A program made the translations under genes and the position numbers. Positions 57,496-64,000 of a stretch of DNA of 64,000 nucleotides are shown one piece after another. The notes under the pieces were generated by a model that worked only from the letters and a program-made list of their open reading frames with translations, ran no database searches and was not told the origin of the DNA. The stretch lies in contig OZ020269.1 in NCBI GenBank assembly GCA_963971225.1, positions 15,870,421 through 15,934,420 on the forward strand. Direction: 5' to 3'. How positions within the stretch are numbered: position 1 is the first letter of the stretch; the number at the start of each line of letters is the position of its first letter. Origin of the DNA: Melieria omissa. Lineage: Eukaryota; Arthropoda; Insecta; Diptera; Ulidiidae.

Positions 57496-57503
57496 TTCTT
57501 TCC
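57496..57503 (+). promoter_or_regulatory. RpS15 polypyrimidine (TCT/TOP) initiator
   Basis: TTCTTTCC lies about 25-30 bases before the start codon. Ribosomal protein genes in flies start transcription in such a pyrimidine tract, which then forms the 5' TOP motif used for growth-dependent translation. No TATA box is seen upstream, as expected for this class. Confidence 0.65.
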
Positions 57504-57527
57504 GTTCTGCATATCAGAAACGTCAAG

Positions 57528-58317
<790 letters not shown>

Positions 58318-58453
58318 ATTCAGCCGAGGGGAGAAAAGATTCGAGAGGGAGGAGCAATTGCCGACAACTGCAGGCAGTGCAACATTCGCATGTTGCTGGC
58401 AATGCATATTGCATTGTTGGTGCTGTTGCTGATCGTTTCCATGTTAAAAGAGA

Positions 58454-58459
58454 AATAAA
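58454..58459 (+). terminator. RpS15 polyadenylation signal
   Basis: AATAAA, 137 bp beyond the RpS15 stop codon. Confidence 0.75.
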
Positions 58460-58693
58460 AGGAACTTACATTTTTTAAGAAACAAAAACCAAACCAATGC
58501 AAGTGTTATCTGACTGGAAGTGATACTAGGCAACAGTTAATAGAAAAGTGGGGACTCGGTAAGTGTTTTGAAAAATCGAAAGATGAACTTTGCATGGCAA
58601 ATCTGTCGGCTGGTTTTTTCTCCACTTTTCTATCAACTCTTATCTCTACTGCAAGAAAACGCTAATGTGAATATAGGAAAATTTCAAGTGTAT

Positions 58694-58699
58694 TTTATT
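58694..58699 (-). terminator. kinase gene polyadenylation signal
   Basis: AATAAA on the minus strand, about 80 bp beyond the kinase stop codon. Confidence 0.6.
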
Positions 58700-58779
58700 A
58701 ATAATCTAGAAATATTTATAAAATAGGGGGTTTACAATAATTGACTTGGCACCACACAGGAGCAACGCTTCTACGAGAT

Positions 58780-61266
58780 TTATCTTCTCTTTTTGGCACT
58801 GGCGACAGGCTTTACCCGGTCGTAGGCGGTGTCTTTCATGCTCGTGGTGTTTGCGCCCCTGTACGGCTGCTGCTGCCACTGGCGCGCATTGGGACTGGTG
58901 GTACGCACACTCTTGCCTTTGTTGTTGGCATAGCTGATGCCGTTCGTCTGGTGCATCCTCTCGTACGAATTGGCCGCCGAGTTGTTTGTGGTGCGGCCTG
59001 GACTATCGCTCACCTCGGCCGATCCGTATGCGCTGTCCTTGACTTGAGAATCGTTTTGTTGCTGATTAGTATAGTAGGATGCGAATTGTTGCTGCCGCAG
59101 CTGCTGCTGTTGCAGCTGCGGCTCTTGTTGCACAGAAGCGTTTGCTGGCAATGAGATGGGCGCAAGCGATTGGAAGGCATTAGAAAGACCTGTAAATGTT
59201 GCGGACGAATTGTTATTGGCATGGCTGTTGTTATACCCAGCGTTGGCGTTCGAATTAACAAAGAACGAACTGCCGTTGGGAGCATTAGTGCTGGCGAGCC
59301 GATTAGAAGTGGAAGCGTAATTGAGCGGCGCTGCTGAGGGCGAGTTATAAGTGGCGCTGCTGTCGATGGCTGGCGAGCTGGCATACAGGGCCGCCCGCAC
59401 CGAGTCCGATTTGGAGCGCTGCAGTGCACTGTGGCCACCTCGTTTGCCGTCCATGTGCTGCAGTATGTCCAGTCCAATGGAATTGCGAGCGGCGCCGTTG
59501 TGCTGCAGTTGCTGATGGGCGTACGACGTAGGCGGCGGCGGCGGCTGATCGGTCGTTAGTAAGTTGCCGCTGCTAAGCGATTGGTTAAGCTCGTAGAGCT
59601 CGTACGGACTGAGCTCACCTAAACGATGCAAATCCAGATCCGAGTTGTACACATGTACGCTGCTGGCAATGAGGTCCTGTCGCGAGCCGAGCGTCAGCAG
59701 GCTGCTGCAGAGGCTGTCGCCGTTGTTCAGAGTTGATATGTTTGTCATGGAGGCGGGGCTGCTGGACTTTTGGTGTGCTTGCAGCGAGAAGCCCATTTCG
59801 CTGGGGCCCTGCTGCAGCGCTCCGGTGCGCGGATCAAAGTGCTTCTGCGTGGCGTCCTTGAGTGTGGTCTTGATCTCCTTTGTCTTCTCCATGGTGGCGC
59901 GTATGGAAGAGATGTGACCAGCGACAGGTTCGCGCGAGATGGAGGATGATGCCGAAGCGGAATTGGTTTCCTCGAGCTCCTCCTGTGCAGAAAATGTATG
60001 CATTATTGATTTATATGAATTGTAAGTTAGTTATTTGTTTACTTACCTCGTCTTCCTCCGTTATTACCGAAGCTTCTATCCAGTCCTTGATGCGGTTCTT
60101 CTTCGTCTGACGATCCACATTCGTTTCAATGCCACAATTGGCCAGCGTGTGCAGCAGCCGATGCTTCTCGTCGGGACTGCTGTGGAACGAGTACATGGAC
60201 GGACACAGCTCGTCCGTTTCGTACTCGGCCATGTCCTTTTCGGCGGACTTGGCCAGCCAGCGATCGTCCAGGAACTTGGCCAAGTCGGTTAAATTCTTGG
60301 GTCGTCGCTCGGCACGCGGCTCCAAAAATCGCCGGAACATGCGCTGCGCTCTGGACGACAGCAGCTTGAAGAGCTTTGGTGTGCGTCGAATGGGCAGAAT
60401 GGTGGCGCCCTGCCAGTGGCTGTAGCGCACATAGCGTGGGTCATCGGAGGCGGCTTTCTGCCAGGGCAGACAGCCGGTCAAGCACACAAATATGACAATG
60501 CCAAACTGCCAGACATCGTGGCTGGGATCCGCTCTGTCAAAACCATGAAAAGAACACCAATGAATTGAAATCGGAAACTGACGGCCGCATGTCACACCTA
60601 CTTGTACGTTCCCTCCGGCTTGATTTCTAATACTTCTGGTGGACTGTAGGGCAGCCATTCGTTGCGTCGCTCAACGAGAGTGCCCGTCTGAAAGGATTCG
60701 CCGAAATCACAAATCTTGATGCGCGTGAAATCCGAACGATAGATGAGCACATTGTCCAGCTTTACGTCGCGATGTACAATGTCTCTATGCGGAAGATGAG
60801 AAATCAGCAAAACATTTCAGTCAAAACAACAACTCATTTCATTTACTTTGTGTGCATATAGTCCAGGGCACTGGCTATCTGCTTGGCCACACGTTTGGTG
60901 TACACCTCGCCCACGCCCGTGTCGGTCACATTTGAAGTCAGATCACCTGCAAGGTGACAACTTATAGCAACACAAATTTGAATACAACTTTTACTGTTGC
61001 TCACCCAGCGGCGCGTACTCTTGCGTGAAGATATAGAAGCCGGCTGTCTCGAAGGCCACATCGTACGTCGTCACAATGTTGCGGTGTATGCCCAGATGGA
61101 GGCCGTAGTGGAATTCCCTAAAGAAATCACGTATGGAAACGTACGGCTTGGGCACCGCTTTCAGCACCATTTCCGTCTGCGAGCCGCGATGCTCGACCAG
61201 CAGAATCTTGCCGAACCAGCCCTCGCCAACGATTTGCAGTATGTCGAACTCATCGACCAGGTTCAC
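58780..61266 (-). CDS. meng: SBK-family serine/threonine kinase, probably meng-po (5' coding exon not found)
   Basis: Exons on the minus strand: 61266-61005, 60946-60847, 60784-60602, 60533-60047 and 59982-58780. All have GT/AG junctions in phase and encode 744 residues as far as seen. Numbering from the first visible residue: glycine loop GEGWFG 14-19, ATP lysine K36 (VLK), catalytic HRDVKLDN 125-132, DFG 147-149, and SPPEV 168-172 in place of APE. YDVAFETAGFYIFTQEYAPLGDL and ALDYMHTKDIVHRD match SBK1 kinases. After the kinase domain comes a long tail rich in Ser, Asn and Gln, ending in basic KPVASAKKRR, probably disordered. In Drosophila the SBK homologue Meng-Po acts in neurons and stabilises CREBB; assignment to it is by memory. 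A start codon was not found: the first exon shown begins at a splice acceptor, so the initiator exon lies upstream, possibly outside the window. Confidence 0.88.
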
Positions 61267-62268
61267 CTGCAGCAGAAAAAAAAAATTATGACAATGAAAA
61301 CAACAGCACAATTGCAAGTATATAAAAGCAAATATTCATGGCTGATTTCTAGAAAAGAATGCTTACAAGTTTTAAACAGTTTTGCGACCATAAAATGAAT
61401 TTTTCGCATAGAAATTCATTTAAGGAAATCAAACAATAAAATTAATGAAATGAAATCAAACAATAAAAGCAATAAAAGAATAAGGAAAAAAGAAAGAAAC
61501 AGCGCGACATGCAATGCTGATTTTCACATGCCGCAAAAAAATTGTTTTGGCGCGCTGCCAGAAACGCTCCGCCGAGCGTTGCAGCCACTACATATAAAAC
61601 GGAATTGTGGAGGAAATTCGGTATCGATGTTTACCTACAATGCGTTGCTGCGAGTGATAGAATTAACCAATTTTTATTGCTTTGTGCGTTGCAGAAAAGC
61701 GAACACGTTGTGGCGATTTGCGAATTGATTAGTTGGTGGCGCTGTCACGCCGTTGGGGGTGAACTGAGAAGAAAAGTGGATTCGGGTGCGGGAATGCATT
61801 GGAGCACAACTGGGGTAAAGCAACTAACATGCTGAATATTTGTTTATTATTTGCTAAAAATTTTGTAAATATTTGTCCTGCCTTATTGTTAAAATCTTTT
61901 AAATATTTGTATTTTTAGTGATGAAATGAGTGAACGATGTGCCATGGCGGAAAAAGGCTGTAGCGTTGGCTGGTCTGGAGCTTCAACTACTGAATGAAAG
62001 GAATTGTTTAGAATAGCAAGAGTTACTTTTATGTGATGCAGTTATTCATTTATAATAAGTTAAAAATTCCTTGTATTGTTAGCAGCATAAAAATAAGTAC
62101 TTTTCATCTCTGTACACAGTGCAGGATTAATTTATAAATGAACTAAAGAAATTTGAATATGAAACATGAATGTAGCAATGTATGAATATATGAAAAGATT
62201 TTATCTTATGAGCTTATACTTATATATTTTACTTATAAGAATAAGAAGAAGATTTACTTATAAGAATA
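61267..62268. other. non-coding DNA upstream of or within the kinase gene
   Basis: Probably the first intron or 5' region of the kinase. No exon with an ATG and a phase-0 donor could be identified on the minus strand. Plus-strand frames at 61,450-61,835 show no domain. Confidence 0.45.
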
Positions 62269-62384
62269 CAGTGGTGTCTGGATATAGTGAACTAATTATT
62301 GCAAGGCCTGTTCACTGTATTGAGGTTGTTCACTATATCAAGGTGTTCACCATATCGGGTGTTCACTATACCCATACACAACTG
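62269..62384. mobile_element. pogo/Tigger-like MITE, 116 bp
   Basis: CAGTGGTGTCTGGATATAGTG at the left and the inverted CAGTTGTGTATGGGTATAGTG at the right, flanked by TA (62267-62268 and 62385-62386). The interior repeats TTCACTATATC-type motifs, as in pogo/Tigger ends. No coding. Confidence 0.75.
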
Positions 62385-62386
62385 TA

Positions 62387-63265
62387 TACTTATATATCAA
62401 CATCTGTTCAACTTTGTTCTATCTTAAGAACCATTCTAATCCGTATTGCTTATATCAGGGTTCGGCCCAACTTATTTCGTTTTTTAATACCTGTTTTTTA
62501 TATTTTCTGACTGGTTATAATTTTTATTTGCCATAATATTCTCAAGCTAACATTTTGAAAAAAATGCATATTTAATAAAAAAAAAAAATATTTAATGTTC
62601 ATAGTAATAGTTAATGTTAAACAATTAGTTAATTTGAATAATGAATTGAAATGATTTCCTTGTGCGAAGTTTGAGTTTGTCTTTCCAATACAAATGAAAT
62701 GCATTGGTGTTCATCCTAAAACCAGCTCAGACCAAAATCTACATTGATTGGAAATAATGGATAAAAAACGTCTTCACATATGAAATTGTGTGAGTTGTAC
62801 ATAAAGTCCAGTAAGAGATAAATCAGACACTGTTTCCTCTATTAATGCATAGAACCATTAAAAACTGTTTGACACTTATTAATTGGTTTGGTATTTATAA
62901 ATTATTTCAGTCGTAAACTATGATAATAAGCTTCATGTTAATTTTAGCTCTTACAAACATACAGAAACAATTAAACATATTTTTATAAAAATAAGGATAC
63001 TGAAAACCTAAAATCTGTAACTGCGTTTAGAGTAAGTTCGGATAATGTGTTGTACCTTTTTAGTTTACGGCGATTCCCCACACACTTTGCCTTAAAATAC
63101 AATTGTTTCGGTCTCAAACTGCTCACTGACGCATTATTTAGTATATCTAAGATTATTAACTCTTTAAGATAAACTGCTGATGAGTTTTTTAATTACAAAT
63201 TAAAATATCTAAATATTGGCGTCTAATAAAAGTGGCGGGTAATGTGATATACCCGAGAAAACGTT
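62387..63265. other. non-coding AT-rich DNA
   Basis: No supported feature. Confidence 0.5.
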
Positions 63266-63420
63266 ATCTAACAGACCTATTAAAATACTCCAAATCAAAA
63301 ATAATTAGAGACGTGTTTCTCATTTTCTTTTTTCGAAAAATCACAATCTGACGGGGTAAACCAAGGGTTAAAAATTTGTATCGGGAAACATGATTTCATG
63401 GGTTTTTTATCCGAAACGTA
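63266..63420 (+). repeat. fragment of the Helitron-like minisatellite
   Basis: About one unit: AAATCAAAAATAATTAGAGACG, AATCTGACGGGGTAAACC, AAGGGTTAAAAATTTGTAT and AACATGATTTCATGGG match the repeat units at 22.9-23.7 kb. No Helitron ends nearby. Confidence 0.75.
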
Positions 63421-64000
63421 ACCATAACAGAGTTTTGAGTTTATTTTGGGTTCTGACATACATACTTTTCAAGAAAATTCGTTATAAATTTTCAAGGATA
63501 TAAAGGATTAAAATTTTCAAAGGACCTTTTCCATATCCTTTTTTTTACAAATAGATAAAAAATCAATTTTATTTAAACTCTTGAGCCTTTCCTCTTTCAT
63601 TTGATGTACATTTCGCCATATTCTAATAAGGTTAAGTAATTTTTAAATTTTTTTTATTTTTTATCCCCTTCAAAATTTTGAAGTCCTTTTAAAAGGACAA
63701 AGGATGTAAAAATGAAAAACTGAGTACGCAGTATTACTATGTTTGGTCTCTAGTTTCACGCCCATATGGATTTTTTCCAGTGTGAAAAATGCTGTCGCAC
63801 GGTGTTATCCTCGAACTTTATAACAATATTTTCTTTGTAGCTTTTGGGCTTTCAAACTTTATAGCCAAAAACTTGTGCAAGCACTTCATCATACTGACTG
63901 TCAACTATTTAATCAAACATATCCAAAATCATGCAAGACGAGTTTTTTAGTTTCTATGATGTTTTAAAAATGTTAATTTTGAACAAGGTCAACGCACTTC
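63421..64000. other. non-coding DNA to window end
   Basis: AT-rich, with two oppositely oriented copies of an AAAGGAC/GTCCTTT-type motif near 63,520-63,700; not recognised. Confidence 0.45.

Noticed and set aside
58741..59477. Open frames on both strands overlapping the kinase tail exon
   Set aside because: Shadows of the Ser/Gln-rich kinase exon, which is joined by good splice sites to the kinase domain.

Overview
The window looks like nuclear DNA of a higher fly (Brachycera). Genes have short introns with GT/AG borders, core promoters follow the Drosophila pattern, and the ecdysis-triggering hormone precursor is close to the Drosophila one (201 codons here, about 203 in Drosophila). The heavy load of DNA transposons and the gene content would suit a tephritid-type fly, but the species cannot be fixed from sequence alone.

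Layout: positions 1-47,500 hold no protein-coding gene that I can support. This stretch is AT-rich unique DNA with CAG/CAA-type simple repeats, cut by many mobile elements: two mariners (6.3-7.5 kb and 26.95-28.2 kb), a tRNA-derived SINE family (three copies, one split by a later insertion), Helitron-like minisatellite elements (22.7 kb, 38.2-42.9 kb and fragments at 43.9 and 63.3 kb), piggyBac-type TTAA elements, hAT-type and possibly P-type MITEs, a LINE relic (34.85-35.6 kb) and a Tc3-like element that is one base away from an open reading frame. The most intricate locus is 38.2-42.9 kb, where a Helitron-like element carries two separate Tc1/mariner-class insertions, one of which carries a piggyBac-type insertion.

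Positions 47.5-61.3 kb form a compact gene cluster: ETH (-), an ARL14EP-like small cysteine-rich protein (+), Orc4 (-), a small five-exon coiled-coil protein that may be augmin subunit Wac (+), RpS15 (+) and an SBK-family serine/threonine kinase, probably meng-po (-; its 5' coding exon was not found). The genes are functionally unrelated (moulting neuropeptide, unknown, DNA replication, possibly mitotic spindle, translation, signalling), so this is a gene-dense island and not a pathway cluster. The ARL14EP-like gene and Orc4 are convergent with predicted overlapping 3' ends; RpS15 and the kinase are also convergent. Small DNA transposons with clean target duplications sit in nearly every intergenic gap.

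Positions 61.3-64 kb are non-coding, with one pogo-like MITE and a Helitron minisatellite fragment. No CRISPR array, rRNA gene or convincing functional tRNA gene was seen.
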